A DNA stretch of 64,000 bases from Mumia sp. ZJ1417 (GTDB lineage: Bacteria > Actinomycetota > Actinomycetes > Propionibacteriales > Nocardioidaceae): NCBI RefSeq assembly GCF_014127285.1, contig NZ_CP059901.1:248001-312000 (forward strand), written 5' to 3'. The position numbers and the translations under genes were made by a program. Below are positions 33,189 to 42,289 of the stretch, one piece after another; the first letter of the stretch is position 1; the number at the start of each line of letters is the position of its first letter. The notes below the pieces were generated by a model. It saw only the letters and a program-made list of their open reading frames with translations. It was not told where the DNA came from and made no database searches.

Positions 33189-33273
33189 TAGGACAGTGCA
33201 AGTGCGCCTCGGGCGCCGTGCGAGGAAGCAAACCCCCGGAAGGCCCCGCGACGCCGACGTGTCGTGGGGCCTT
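33189..33273 (+). ncRNA. possible short leader or small RNA ending in a hairpin
   Basis: TTGCAC (33165-33170) and TAGGAC (33189-33194), 18 nt apart, could form a promoter. A hairpin follows at 33240-33273 (AAGGCCCCGCGAC with GTCGTGGGGCCTT, one wobble, 8-nt loop). A transcript of about 75 nt would end there, before the leaderless dnaX start. No known RNA family is recognised. Confidence 0.3.
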
Positions 33274-33327
33274 GCGTATAGCCAGCGGTCCCCGTCGACC
33301 GTCAGGAGCGATCGTTAGGGTTGAGGC

Positions 33328-35286
33328 GTGGACGAACCCATGGCGTTGTACAGGCGGTATCGCCCGGAGACCTTTGCCGAGGTGATCGGCCAGACGCATG
33401 TGACCGAGCCGCTGCGGCACGCGTTGGCCAACAACCGCGTCAACCACGCCTACCTGTTCTCAGGTCCGCGCGGCTGCGGCAAGACGACGAGCGCCCGCAT
33501 CCTCGCGCGCGCCCTCAACTGCGAGCGTGCTCCTGTCGCCGACCCGTGCGGTGAGTGCCAGAGCTGCCGCGACCTCGCGCGCGGTGGCCCCGGCAGCATC
33601 GATGTCATCGAGATCGACGCCGCGAGCCACGGTGGTGTCGACGACGCGCGTGACCTGCGCGAGCGGGCATTCTTCGCCCCGGTCAACAGCCGCTACAAGG
33701 TCTACATCATCGACGAGGCCCACATGGTCTCGAGCCAGGGCTTCAACGCGTTGCTCAAGCTCGTCGAGGAGCCACCCCCGCACCTCAAGTTCATCTTCGC
33801 GACGACCGAGCCCGAGAAGGTCATCGGCACGATCCGCTCGCGGACCCACCACTACCCGTTCCGGCTCGTCCCGCCGAAGGTCCTCACCTCGTACCTCGAG
33901 GAGCTCGGCCGTACGGAGGGGGTGCCGTTGGAGCCGACCGCGCTCCCGCTCGTCGTCCGTGCCGGCGGCGGCTCGGTTCGCGACACGCTGAGCGTGCTCG
34001 ACCAGCTGATCAGCGGTGCCGACGACTTGGGGGTCACGTACGACCTCGCCGCGGCGCTGCTCGGCTATACGCCTGACTCGCTGCTCGACGAGGTCGTCGA
34101 CGCCTTTGCCGCGGGAGACGGTGGAGCGGTCTTCGCCGCAGTCGACAAGGTCGTCGAGACGGGGCAGGACCCGCGCCGCTTCGCCGAGGACCTCCTCCAG
34201 CGCCTGCGCGACCTCGTGATCGTCGCGAACGTGCCCGACGCGATCTCGATCGGCCTCATCGACATCCCCGGCGACCGTGCAGAGCGCATCGAGAACCAGG
34301 CCGCGCGCTTCGGCCGTGCCGACCTGACCCGTGCTGCCGACGTCGTCAGTGCGGGGCTGACCGAGCTGCGCGGGGCCACGGCGCCGCGGCTGCTGCTCGA
34401 GCTCGTCTGTGCGCGCATCCTCCTGCCCGGTGCTGACGCCACGCCCGACGGTATCCAGGCGCGGCTCGACAGGATCGAGCGACGACTGGCGATGGTGGGC
34501 GACGCCCCGCAGGCTGCTGCGCCAGCTCCGGCTCCCGCTACTGCTCCCACGCCGGCGCCGGCCCCCGCGCCTGTGGCGGCCCCTGCGTCGACGGCGCCGG
34601 CGCCGACGCCCACACCCGCAGCGGCACCTGCAGCGGCTCCCGTCGAGGCACGGGCCGAGCAGCCGCCCGCGACGCCGGGCACGGTCGGAGTCGCCGACGT
34701 CCGCCGACTGTGGCCCGACATCCTCGACAAGGTGCGCGCGCTGCGGCGGTTCACCTGGGTCATGCTCAGCCAGAACGCCCAGGTGCACTCGCTCGAGGGC
34801 AACACCGTCACCGTCGGTCTCGTCAACGCCGGTGCGCGCGACTCGTTCGCCCGCAGCGGCTCGGACGGCATCCTCGGCACCGCACTCTCCGAGGTCCTCG
34901 GCGGGACGTGGCGTGTCGAGGCGGTCGTCGACCCGTCCGCCGCAGGGGGCGCTCTGCCTCCGACACCTGCGCCGCACCAGCGTCCGCCGGAGTCCCCGGC
35001 GCCGGCGGCTGCGGCTCCGCCCGAGTCGTCGCAAGGGGCTGCGCCCGAGGCGCCCACCGCTTCCGTGGTGCCTCCTGCCCCGACGCGACCGGAGCGCGCG
35101 AGCGCCGACGCGATCGCCGCCGCCCGCGCGACCCTGCGCGAGGACTCCGGTCGCCCGGAGGCGTACGACCCCGACCATCACGCGCGTGCCGACGATCCCG
35201 CGATGGACAACGACGGCCTGAGCCACGAGGAGCTCCTCAGCCGCACGCTCGGCGCGCAGGTCATCAGCGAGATCCCGCACGACTGA
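33328..35286 (+). CDS. dnaX: DNA polymerase III subunits gamma and tau
   Basis: A 652-residue clamp-loader subunit. The AAA+ domain has Walker A GPRGCGKTTSA, a four-cysteine zinc module (C...PCGECQSC), Walker B YIIDEAHM, sensor 1 FATTEPEKV and GGGSVRDTLSVLDQL. A Pro/Ala-rich linker (about 395-445) leads to a tau-type C-terminal domain (VRRLWPDILDKVRALRRFTW) and a second Pro/Ala-rich tract. GTG 33328 is preceded by TTAGGG about 7 nt upstream, fitting a leaderless transcript; ATG 33340 is an alternative. I see no A-rich slippery site for a gamma frameshift product. Confidence 0.96.
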   Translation: MDEPMALYRRYRPETFAEVIGQTHVTEPLRHALANNRVNHAYLFSGPRGCGKTTSARILARALNCERAPVADPCGECQSCRDLARGGPGSIDVIEIDAASHGGVDDARDLRERAFFAPVNSRYKVYIIDEAHMVSSQGFNALLKLVEEPPPHLKFIFATTEPEKVIGTIRSRTHHYPFRLVPPKVLTSYLEELGRTEGVPLEPTALPLVVRAGGGSVRDTLSVLDQLISGADDLGVTYDLAAALLGYTPDSLLDEVVDAFAAGDGGAVFAAVDKVVETGQDPRRFAEDLLQRLRDLVIVANVPDAISIGLIDIPGDRAERIENQAARFGRADLTRAADVVSAGLTELRGATAPRLLLELVCARILLPGADATPDGIQARLDRIERRLAMVGDAPQAAAPAPAPATAPTPAPAPAPVAAPASTAPAPTPTPAAAPAAAPVEARAEQPPATPGTVGVADVRRLWPDILDKVRALRRFTWVMLSQNAQVHSLEGNTVTVGLVNAGARDSFARSGSDGILGTALSEVLGGTWRVEAVVDPSAAGGALPPTPAPHQRPPESPAPAAAAPPESSQGAAPEAPTASVVPPAPTRPERASADAIAAARATLREDSGRPEAYDPDHHARADDPAMDNDGLSHEELLSRTLGAQVISEIPHD

Positions 35287-35396
35287 GGTCGGCGACGCGG
35301 GCGTCGTCGGAGGTTTGTCGTCTCGTCGCCTCGATGTCGGATTGTCGCCAACTCCTCTAGGTTCGATGTGCACAAGCACACCGACGAGAGGAATCC

Positions 35397-36611
35397 ATGC
35401 GCCACTCGATCGCACGATCCGGGGCCGCCCTCCTGGCAGCCGCAGCGCTTGTCCTACCCACCGCATCCGCCGTCGCCGAACCCGCGGCCGACCGTACGAC
35501 CGGCCCCGCCGCCTCCACAGACGCCCGCGCGGGCGCACCGGTCAAACCACCCGTACTCCCACGCCACATCGACGGCGGTGCCTGGCCGACGAGCCACGTC
35601 CAGGGCGCCGCGATCGACGAGCATGAGGGCGTCGTCTACTGGTCGTTCACCCAGGTGCTCGTCAAGACCGACCTCGAAGGCAACGTCCTCGGGACAGTCA
35701 CCGGTCTCACGGGCCACCTCGGAGACCTCGACCTCAACACGCACGACGGCCGTGTCTACGGGTCGCTGGAGTACAAGGCCGAGGAAGCCTTCTACATCGC
35801 GATCTTCGACGGCGCCAAGATCGACCGCATCGGCATGGACGCCGAGACCGACGGCATCATGACGACCGTCTATCTCCCGGAGGTCGTCGAGGACTTCACC
35901 GCCGACATGGACCGTGACGGCGTGTTCGACGGCGACACCGGCAACACGGCGGATCACCGCTACGGCAGCAGCGGCATCGACGGTGTCGCGTTCGGCCCCG
36001 CCGCCGGCAAGGACAGGGGCAGGGCGAAGGGCAAGCAGGTGCTGCGCGTCGCATACGGGGTGTATGCCCACAAGGACCGCATCGACAACGACAACCAGGT
36101 GCTGCTCGAGTACGACGTCGCGAGCTGGCGCCGCTACGAGAAGCCGCTCGTCCAGGACGCGCCGCACCGCAGCGGGCCGCGCGAGGTCCGCAACAAGTAC
36201 TTCGTGTTCACCGGCAACACCACGTACGGGGTCCAGAACCTCGAGTACGACGAAGCGTCCGGGCACTGGTTCCTCGCGGTCTACAAGGGCACCAAGCCGG
36301 GCTACCCGAACTACTCGCTGTTCGTCGTCGATGGCGACCGTCCCCCGTACCAGGCGGTCGTGCGCGGGCAGGCCGAGCCGGAACTCGGAGACCACCTGTC
36401 GCTGCTGCCTGCCGGGCAGTACGACCCGGCGTCGTCGACCTTCGGTTGGACGTTCGACGCGTCGTACGGGCTCGTGTCGGTCGGAGGAGGCTACTTCTAC
36501 GGGGCCTCCGGCGGTCCCGTCGTCGAGGACGGCGTCAAGAAGCAGACCGGTGCGCTCGACCTCTACCGCTGGACGGGGGCGACGCCGACCCCGTTCGAGA
36601 AGGTCGGCTGA
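35397..36611 (+). CDS. secreted protein of unknown function
   Basis: A 404-residue exported protein with signal peptide ALLAAAALVLPTASAVA. The mature part has repeated strand-turn patterns (HVQGAAIDEHEGVVYWSF, TGHLGDLDLNTHDGRVYGSL, YGVQNLEYDEASGHWFLAVY) that suggest a beta-propeller, and a DRDGVFDGDTGN loop that could bind calcium. I do not recognise a named family. AGAGGAAT before ATG 35397 is a good ribosome site, and CTCTAGGTT upstream may hold the -10. It stands alone, after dnaX. Confidence 0.75.
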   Translation: MRHSIARSGAALLAAAALVLPTASAVAEPAADRTTGPAASTDARAGAPVKPPVLPRHIDGGAWPTSHVQGAAIDEHEGVVYWSFTQVLVKTDLEGNVLGTVTGLTGHLGDLDLNTHDGRVYGSLEYKAEEAFYIAIFDGAKIDRIGMDAETDGIMTTVYLPEVVEDFTADMDRDGVFDGDTGNTADHRYGSSGIDGVAFGPAAGKDRGRAKGKQVLRVAYGVYAHKDRIDNDNQVLLEYDVASWRRYEKPLVQDAPHRSGPREVRNKYFVFTGNTTYGVQNLEYDEASGHWFLAVYKGTKPGYPNYSLFVVDGDRPPYQAVVRGQAEPELGDHLSLLPAGQYDPASSTFGWTFDASYGLVSVGGGYFYGASGGPVVEDGVKKQTGALDLYRWTGATPTPFEKVG

Positions 36612-36627
36612 CTCACGGCAGACCGTG

Positions 36628-36684
36628 GCCGCTCGTCCGCGCCTCCCCGTACGCTTCGACGTGGAGGTCGCGGGCGAGCGGCCG
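36628..36684. terminator. possible hairpin between the secreted protein and hydrolase genes
   Basis: GGCCGCTCGTCC (36628-36639) pairs with GGGCGAGCGGCC (36673-36684), 11 of 12 positions, across a long loop that itself contains a weak stem. It ends just before the hydrolase ribosome site, so it might terminate or modulate read-through. Confidence 0.3.
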
Positions 36685-36698
36685 CGAGAGGAGCGCCA

Positions 36699-37706
36699 AT
36701 GACCAGCTGGCAGCCGGACGTGCTGGGCCCCGGGTACGAGCAGCACCGCATCGACCTGGGCGAGGACCCCGACGGCGAGGGCCGCATCGACGCCACCCTC
36801 GTACGCCGCGTGCCGCACGCCGACGAGACGCCGACCGGGTCGGTTCTCTATGTCCACGGGTTCAGTGACTACTTCTTCCAGACCGAGCTCGCCGACTTCT
36901 TCGCGGCGCGCGGGTTTGCGTTCTACGCGCTCGACCTCCGCAAGTGCGGTCGCTCGCTGCAGCCGGGGCACACCGCACACTTCGTCTCCGACCTCGCGCT
37001 GTACGACGCCGAGCTCGAGCGGGCGCTGGCGATCGTGCGCGCCGAGCAGGCCGACGACGTGGTGCTCGCGGCGCACTCGACCGGCGGGCTGATCCTGCCG
37101 CTGTGGCTCGACCGCCGCCGTACGCCTGGGGAGCGCGGTGACGGGGTCGCCGGGCTGATCCTCAACAGCCCATGGTTCGACCTGCAGGGCGCGCGCTACC
37201 TGCGCTCGGTCGGCACCGAGGTCGTCAAGCTCGTCGGTCGCGTGAAGCCGACGACCGTCATCAAGCTGCCGCCCGGCGACGCGTACGGGGCGAGCCTGGC
37301 CTCGTCGCACTTCGGTGAGTGGGAGTTCAACACCGCCTGGAAGCCGATCTCGGGCTTCCCCGTGACGTTCGGGTGGCTGCGTGCGATCCGGCTCGCCCAC
37401 GCCCGGTTCCACCGCGGCCTCGACATCGGGGTGCCCGCGCTCGTCCTGCGCTCGACCCGCAGCCACGTCGCGAGCGACTACTCCGACGCCGTCGACTCCG
37501 CTGACGCCGTGCTCGACGTGCGCCAGATCGCGCGCTGGTCGGGCTGCCTGGGCGGCGACACTCACGTGGTGCCGATCGAGGGAGCGCGTCACGACGTCTT
37601 CCTGTCGACCGAGGGCCCGCGCAAGCGCGCGTACGAGGTCGTCGACACGTGGCTGCGTCAGGAGGCGCGGCTTGTCGTGGGGCCCCAGGAGCTCCCGGCC
37701 GGATGA
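36699..37706 (+). CDS. alpha/beta hydrolase (monoacylglycerol lipase-like)
   Basis: A 335-residue serine hydrolase of the Hydrolase_4 group. The oxyanion-region motif YVHGFSDY (51-58), the nucleophile in AAHSTGG (S127) and the terminal histidine in EGARHDVFLS are visible. It probably cleaves a lipid or ester substrate in the cytosol; no signal peptide is present. GAGAGGAG lies just before ATG 36699. Its stop overlaps the pab fusion start by 4 nt (ATGA), so the two are translationally coupled, for no obvious metabolic reason. Confidence 0.85.
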   Translation: MTSWQPDVLGPGYEQHRIDLGEDPDGEGRIDATLVRRVPHADETPTGSVLYVHGFSDYFFQTELADFFAARGFAFYALDLRKCGRSLQPGHTAHFVSDLALYDAELERALAIVRAEQADDVVLAAHSTGGLILPLWLDRRRTPGERGDGVAGLILNSPWFDLQGARYLRSVGTEVVKLVGRVKPTTVIKLPPGDAYGASLASSHFGEWEFNTAWKPISGFPVTFGWLRAIRLAHARFHRGLDIGVPALVLRSTRSHVASDYSDAVDSADAVLDVRQIARWSGCLGGDTHVVPIEGARHDVFLSTEGPRKRAYEVVDTWLRQEARLVVGPQELPAG

Positions 37707-40393
37707 CCGGTCCCGCCGTGCGCCGGCGGGTCGGGCCGGTCGCGACCGGTGCGCTGCTGCGCCGGCTCCGCGACCGCGACCGGCTCGTGGCCCTGGTCGG
37801 GGCGTGGGACGACGGGCACGATCTCGTCGCGTACGAGCCCGACCGGCTGCTCGGCGCCGACGAGGATCCGTTCGATCTCGGGACGGGGCCGGCGGACGGC
37901 GCCGCCGCGTCGGCGACGGCGGCGGGCACGTGGATCGGCTGGTGGGGATACCCGCTCGGCGCCCGGCTCGAGGACATCGGCGAGGCGCCCCCGCGGCCGT
38001 ACCCGCTGCCCGACGCCGACCTCGCGCGCTACGACACCGTGCTGCGGCGCGAGCCGGACGGGGTGTGGTGGTTCGAGTCGGTGGCCGCGCCCGAGGCGGC
38101 CGAGCGACGGTGGGACGCGCTGGCGGCGCTGCTGGCGGGCCCCGAGCCGGCTGCGGCGCCGTACGCACTCGAGCCGTTCGTCGCCGTGCCCGGGCTCGAC
38201 GCGCACCGTGAGGCCGTGCGGCGGGCGATCGCGCACATCCACGCGGGCGACATCTTCCAGGCGAACATCTGCCTGCGCCTCGAGTCTCGGCTGAGCGGCG
38301 ACCCGCTCGAGATGTTCCTCGCGGGCGTCGAGGAGCTGCGCCCCGCATACGCGGCGTTCATCGCGGGTCGTACGGGCACGGTGGTGAGCCTGTCACCCGA
38401 GCTGTACGTGCGCCGGACCGGTGACCGTGTGGTGTCGTCGCCGATCAAGGGGACGGCGCCGGCGGGCTCCGACCCGGCGGAGCTCGCGGCCTCGGTGAAG
38501 AACCGCGCCGAGAACGTGATGATCGTCGACCTGGTCCGCAACGACCTCGGCCGCGTGGCCCGGACCGGCACCGTGGAGGTCACGGCGACCGCGGCGCCGC
38601 GCCCGCACACCGGGGTGTGGCACCTCGTGTCGGACGTGGAGGCGGTGCTGCTCCCGGGGACGAGTGACGCCGACGTGCTGCGGGCGTCGTTCCCGCCCGG
38701 CTCGGTCACGGGCGCGCCGAAGGTCCGCGCGATGCAGGTGATCGGCGAGCTGGAGGCGACGGGGCGGGAGGTCTATACCGGCGCGGTCGGCTACGCGGGG
38801 CCGCGCGGCCTCGAGGCAAACGTGGCGATCCGGACGTTCGAGGTGCGCGGCGAGCACGTGTGGCTCGGTGTCGGCGGTGGTGTGGTCGCGGACTCCGACC
38901 CCGACGACGAGCTGCGCGAGTGCTTCACGAAGGCGACCCCGCTCCTGCGTGCCGTGGGCGGGACGTTCGCCGGTGGAGCGGCGAGCTCGGGTCCCGTGGG
39001 TCGAGGAGCGGCGAGCCCCCCAGGGCGAGCCGTGTATCGAGACCGTCCCCCCGACCCCGCCTCCGGCATCTTCGACACGCTCCTCGTCCGCGACGGCGTC
39101 CCCGTCGACCTCGACGGACACGTCACGCGCCTCGCGGATGCCGCGCGGGCGGTGTACGGCATCGCGCTCGACGCCGACGACCTCGCCCTACGCGCGGGTG
39201 ATGCCGCGACCGACCTCGCCGGTTCGCACCGCCTGCGGCTGGCGCTCGATCCCCGTACGGGCGCCGTCGACGTCCGTACGACACCGGCCGGAGTCGTGCC
39301 GTCGGACCCGTGGACCCTGCGGCCCGTCGTCGTCCCTGGCGGCCTCGGCGACGCGAAGTGGCGCGACCGCGCGCTGCTGGACACGCTTCCGGGCGCGCCG
39401 TGGACGCCGACGCGCGACCCGCTGCTCGTCGACACGGACGACAGCGTCCTGGAGACCGGACGGGGCAACGTGTTCGCAGTGTTCGACGACGGCGTCCACA
39501 CCCCGGCGCTCGACGGGCGGATCCTGCCCGGCGTGACGCGGGAGGTGGTCCTCGGGCTGCTGCGCGCGCGGGCGGTGCCGGTCCACGAGCGCCGGATCGC
39601 GCTCGCCGAGCTCGCCGGCGCGACGGAGCTGTTCGTCACCAACGCGATCGGCCGGGTCCGTGCCGTGACGGAGGTCGAGGGCGTGGTGCAGCGCGCTCCC
39701 GGCCGTACGACCGCTTGGTTGCGAAGCCTCGATACCTCGGCCCCACCGAACTTGAGGGATTCGGCCCCGCTCGTGGGCGCAACTCCTCAAGATTCGTCGC
39801 GGGCGGGTGCGCGGGTGCTGCTCATCGACAACTACGACTCGTTCGTGCACAACCTCGCGCAGTACGTGCGGGAGCTCGGTGCCCAGGCCACCGTGGTGCG
39901 CAACGACGCGGTCGACGTCGACGCGCTGGAGCGGATGCGCCGTGCCGGAGCGTTCACGCACCTCGTCCTCTCGCCCGGACCGGGCGCGCCCTCCGGAGCC
40001 GGTGTCAGCGTCGACGCCGTCCGTGCGTTCGGCTCGTCCACGCCGATCCTGGGCGTCTGCCTCGGGCACCAGGCGATTGGCGAGGCGTACGGGGCGCGGG
40101 TCGTGCGGGCGCCGCGTCCGGTGCACGGCGTGCCGTCGCTGATCCACCACGACGGGCTCGGCGTGTATGCAGGGATGGACGGGCCGTTGGTCGCGGCGCG
40201 CTACCACTCACTCATCGTGGAGGGCCTCCCCGATGCGCTGGTCCCGACCGCCTGGAACGCCGAGGGCGTGCTCATGGGCGTGCGTCACCGCGAGCACCCG
40301 GTCGAGGGCGTGCAGGTGCATCCGGAGTCGATCCTGACCCCGCGTGGGCACGATCTCCTCGTGAACTTCCTGTCCCCAGACGTTCGAGCGTGA
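37703..40393 (+). CDS. PabB-PabC-PabA triple fusion (p-aminobenzoate synthesis)
   Basis: An 896-residue protein joining three enzymes of p-aminobenzoate (folate) synthesis. Residues 1 to about 420 are aminodeoxychorismate synthase component I (GDIFQANICLRL; FPPGSVTGAPKVRAMQVI). About 450-670 is an aminotransferase class IV/aminodeoxychorismate lyase domain (GIFDTLLVRDGVPVDLDGHV; LETGRGNVFAVF; a candidate PLP lysine in GDAKWRDR). About 703-896 is the glutamine amidotransferase (IDNYDSFVHNLAQYV; nucleophile in GVCLGHQ; VHPES). PabA-PabB and PabB-PabC fusions are known; all three in the order B-C-A is unusual to me. Both linkers coincide with dispersed repeat sequence (39001-39044 and 39718-39795). 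Confidence 0.88.
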   Translation: MTGPAVRRRVGPVATGALLRRLRDRDRLVALVGAWDDGHDLVAYEPDRLLGADEDPFDLGTGPADGAAASATAAGTWIGWWGYPLGARLEDIGEAPPRPYPLPDADLARYDTVLRREPDGVWWFESVAAPEAAERRWDALAALLAGPEPAAAPYALEPFVAVPGLDAHREAVRRAIAHIHAGDIFQANICLRLESRLSGDPLEMFLAGVEELRPAYAAFIAGRTGTVVSLSPELYVRRTGDRVVSSPIKGTAPAGSDPAELAASVKNRAENVMIVDLVRNDLGRVARTGTVEVTATAAPRPHTGVWHLVSDVEAVLLPGTSDADVLRASFPPGSVTGAPKVRAMQVIGELEATGREVYTGAVGYAGPRGLEANVAIRTFEVRGEHVWLGVGGGVVADSDPDDELRECFTKATPLLRAVGGTFAGGAASSGPVGRGAASPPGRAVYRDRPPDPASGIFDTLLVRDGVPVDLDGHVTRLADAARAVYGIALDADDLALRAGDAATDLAGSHRLRLALDPRTGAVDVRTTPAGVVPSDPWTLRPVVVPGGLGDAKWRDRALLDTLPGAPWTPTRDPLLVDTDDSVLETGRGNVFAVFDDGVHTPALDGRILPGVTREVVLGLLRARAVPVHERRIALAELAGATELFVTNAIGRVRAVTEVEGVVQRAPGRTTAWLRSLDTSAPPNLRDSAPLVGATPQDSSRAGARVLLIDNYDSFVHNLAQYVRELGAQATVVRNDAVDVDALERMRRAGAFTHLVLSPGPGAPSGAGVSVDAVRAFGSSTPILGVCLGHQAIGEAYGARVVRAPRPVHGVPSLIHHDGLGVYAGMDGPLVAARYHSLIVEGLPDALVPTAWNAEGVLMGVRHREHPVEGVQVHPESILTPRGHDLLVNFLSPDVRA
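39001..39044 (-). repeat. dispersed REP-like repeat forming the PabB-PabC linker
   Basis: The reverse complement begins GGTCTCGATACACGG and contains CCCTGGGGGGCTCGCCG, matching 7743-7788 at nearly every position. It is translated in frame as roughly residues 433-447 of the fusion protein. Confidence 0.7.
39718..39795. repeat. repeat-like inverted sequence forming the PabC-PabA linker
   Basis: CCTCGATACCTCGG at 39727 resembles the CTCGATAC start of the dispersed repeat. GAACTTGAGG (39748 onward) is matched in inverse by CTCCTCAAGATTC (39783 onward), giving an imperfect long hairpin. It is translated in frame as a Ser/Pro-rich linker of about 30 residues. Confidence 0.5.
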
Positions 40394-40396
40394 CCC

Positions 40397-40891
40397 CTAC
40401 GCCCGAGCCCGTGAGCGGCGGCGGAACACGACCACGGCGGCGACCACGCCGACGACGGTGAGCGCCGCGAGCGCGATGCCCCACCCCGTCGTCAGACCGG
40501 CACCGACCGCCGCGTAGAACGCCGACATCCCGATCGTCGTCCACACCAGCGCCCACACCATGCAGCCGGGGATCATCGCGAGCAGATAGCGCATGAACGG
40601 CATCTGGACGACGCCCGCGCCCGCGTTGATCACGGTCTGCGCACCGACGGTCAGGAACGAGACGGGCACCGCGAGCGCGCCCCACCGTCGTACGACATCG
40701 GCGCCGCGCTGGGCCGAGTCGCCCTCGAGCCAGTCGTGGGTGCGGGCTCGCCAACCGCCGGTCGGATGGGGGCGGGTGAGCACCTGGACGGCGGCGACCC
40801 GCGCGATCCAGTACGTCGCCTGCGCCCTCAGGAAGACGACGACGAAGAAGAACAGCCACACCGTGACGGCGGGTCCTTCGGGGCGATCCAC
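40397..40891 (-). CDS. DedA/VTT-like small membrane protein
   Basis: A 164-residue membrane protein: hydrophobic start VWLFFFVVVFLRAQATYWIA, a middle WGALAVPVSFLTVGAQTVIN resembling the DedA re-entrant region, and two C-terminal membrane helices. It probably belongs to the DedA/VTT family of lipid scramblase-like proteins. GTG 40891 is favoured because TAGGCT lies 7 nt upstream, a leaderless promoter arrangement; an ATG at 40921 lies upstream of that promoter. Its 3' end is only 3 nt from the converging pab fusion. Confidence 0.72.
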   Translation of the reverse strand: MDRPEGPAVTVWLFFFVVVFLRAQATYWIARVAAVQVLTRPHPTGGWRARTHDWLEGDSAQRGADVVRRWGALAVPVSFLTVGAQTVINAGAGVVQMPFMRYLLAMIPGCMVWALVWTTIGMSAFYAAVGAGLTTGWGIALAALTVVGVVAAVVVFRRRSRARA

Positions 40892-40936
40892 AGGCACCAG
40901 CCTAGGAACCCCGGCCCACACGCCGGACAGCCGCCC

Positions 40937-42289
40937 TCACCCCGCGAACAGGAGGAACAGCCCGAGGAACGTGTAGCCGACCATCACCAGCATCAGCGCG
41001 AGCTGGCCGGTGAGGTGGTGCGCACGAGGCAGCAGGCGGATGCAGCGGTCGTGCGCGGCGATGACCCCGAGGACATGGCCGGTGAGGACGAGCCCGACCT
41101 TGAGGACGGCGAGCAGGTGGGGGTGCTCGGACAACCAGTACGAGACCTCGAGACCGCCGAGGCCGAGCAGGTCCCAGCCGCGGTCGAGCGGGTCGGCGAG
41201 GGCGATGACGGTGCGCTGACCCTTTTCGACGAGGTACGACAGATAGTGCGCGCCGACGTACCCGACCACGATCGGCACCAGCGAGTGCGCCAGCTCGCCC
41301 GGCATCGCGCGCCGCTGGACCCCGGCGAGCCCGCCGGTCGCGCGTGCGGCCAGGACGAAGATGCCACCGACGAGCGTGATCATCGCGACCAGCCCGAGGG
41401 ACTTGTACGAGACGGCGAGCGCCGGCGACCCGGCGTACCAGGACTGCACCTCCGTCATCCACCACGACGTGCCGAGCGCGGAGTCGAACGCGGTCGATCC
41501 GAGCAGCACCGCGACGACGGCGACGATGCCGCGGTCGACCGGGAGGCCGGCGAGGTTCGACAGCGGGTTGCGGGCAACGATCCGGCGGTCATCCGGTGAG
41601 CGTCGTCCGAACGGCGACAGCGCGGCGACGAACGCCGCGTACAGGTCGAACGGGTCCGCTCGCTCGAACCACCGCCGGCCGAAGGCGAGCCCGCCGAGCA
41701 CCCCGACGACGACGTACGCCACGAGCCAGACCCGTACGGTCTCCAGCGCGCCGGGGTCCGGCGACGCGAGCTCGGTCCACACGAACGCGAGCAGGCCCGA
41801 GGCGGCGGGCCAGTAGCCGAGCCGCGCGGGATAGGCCCACACACCCGTCGCCGGGTCGCGCCGCAACGCCCAGCAGGCGGCGCGGTGGAGTGCTCGTACG
41901 GGCGAGACGTAGGCCCAGACGTGCCCGCACAGCAGGGACAGCGGGACGATGCCCACCCAGAGCAGCACGTAGAACGCGCCCGGCGCTCCGTTGGTGGGAC
42001 CGGGCTCACCGCCGAACGCCGCGAGCGCGACCCAGGCGGTGAACCCGACGCCGAGCACGCCCAGGACGGCGTGGGAGGGGCCGCTGTCGACCGTGCGGGT
42101 GATCCACAGCGGCAGCGCGATCCCGGGCGTGCTCGGGTCGAGACGGGGACGCCGCCACGCGAGTGCGAGGACGGCGAAGGAGAGGGCCAGCGCCCAGGCG
42201 GCGCCGACCATCGCGTACGCCAACGGGAGGGGGAGGTCGGTGGACCCACCGACCCCGTGGGCGAAGACTGTGCCGTCGATGAGCGTCAA
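40937..42289 (-). CDS. polytopic membrane protein, last gene of a four-gene membrane operon
   Basis: A 450-residue protein with about 10-12 hydrophobic segments. Conserved-looking histidines occur within or near helices (GPSHAVLGVL, LLCGHVWAYVSP, YVGAHYLSYL, LVLTGHVLGVIAAHDR), which could bind metal or heme. Similar proteins have been labelled fenitrothion hydrolase by automated transfer, a name I do not trust as a function here. It overlaps the preceding lipoprotein gene by 4 nt. The neighbouring cupredoxin-like lipoprotein suggests a redox-metal or copper role, which is inference. Confidence 0.72.
   Translation of the reverse strand: MTLIDGTVFAHGVGGSTDLPLPLAYAMVGAAWALALSFAVLALAWRRPRLDPSTPGIALPLWITRTVDSGPSHAVLGVLGVGFTAWVALAAFGGEPGPTNGAPGAFYVLLWVGIVPLSLLCGHVWAYVSPVRALHRAACWALRRDPATGVWAYPARLGYWPAASGLLAFVWTELASPDPGALETVRVWLVAYVVVGVLGGLAFGRRWFERADPFDLYAAFVAALSPFGRRSPDDRRIVARNPLSNLAGLPVDRGIVAVVAVLLGSTAFDSALGTSWWMTEVQSWYAGSPALAVSYKSLGLVAMITLVGGIFVLAARATGGLAGVQRRAMPGELAHSLVPIVVGYVGAHYLSYLVEKGQRTVIALADPLDRGWDLLGLGGLEVSYWLSEHPHLLAVLKVGLVLTGHVLGVIAAHDRCIRLLPRAHHLTGQLALMLVMVGYTFLGLFLLFAG

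Noticed and set aside
33328-35286. Programmed frameshift in dnaX producing a separate gamma subunit
   Set aside because: No A-rich slippery heptamer with a downstream hairpin was found in the coding sequence.
35454-38348. A 964-codon open frame on the minus strand opposite the secreted protein, hydrolase and pab genes
   Set aside because: It is antisense to three well-supported genes and its translation is low-complexity Arg/Ala/Gly-rich sequence, typical of shadow frames in GC-rich DNA.
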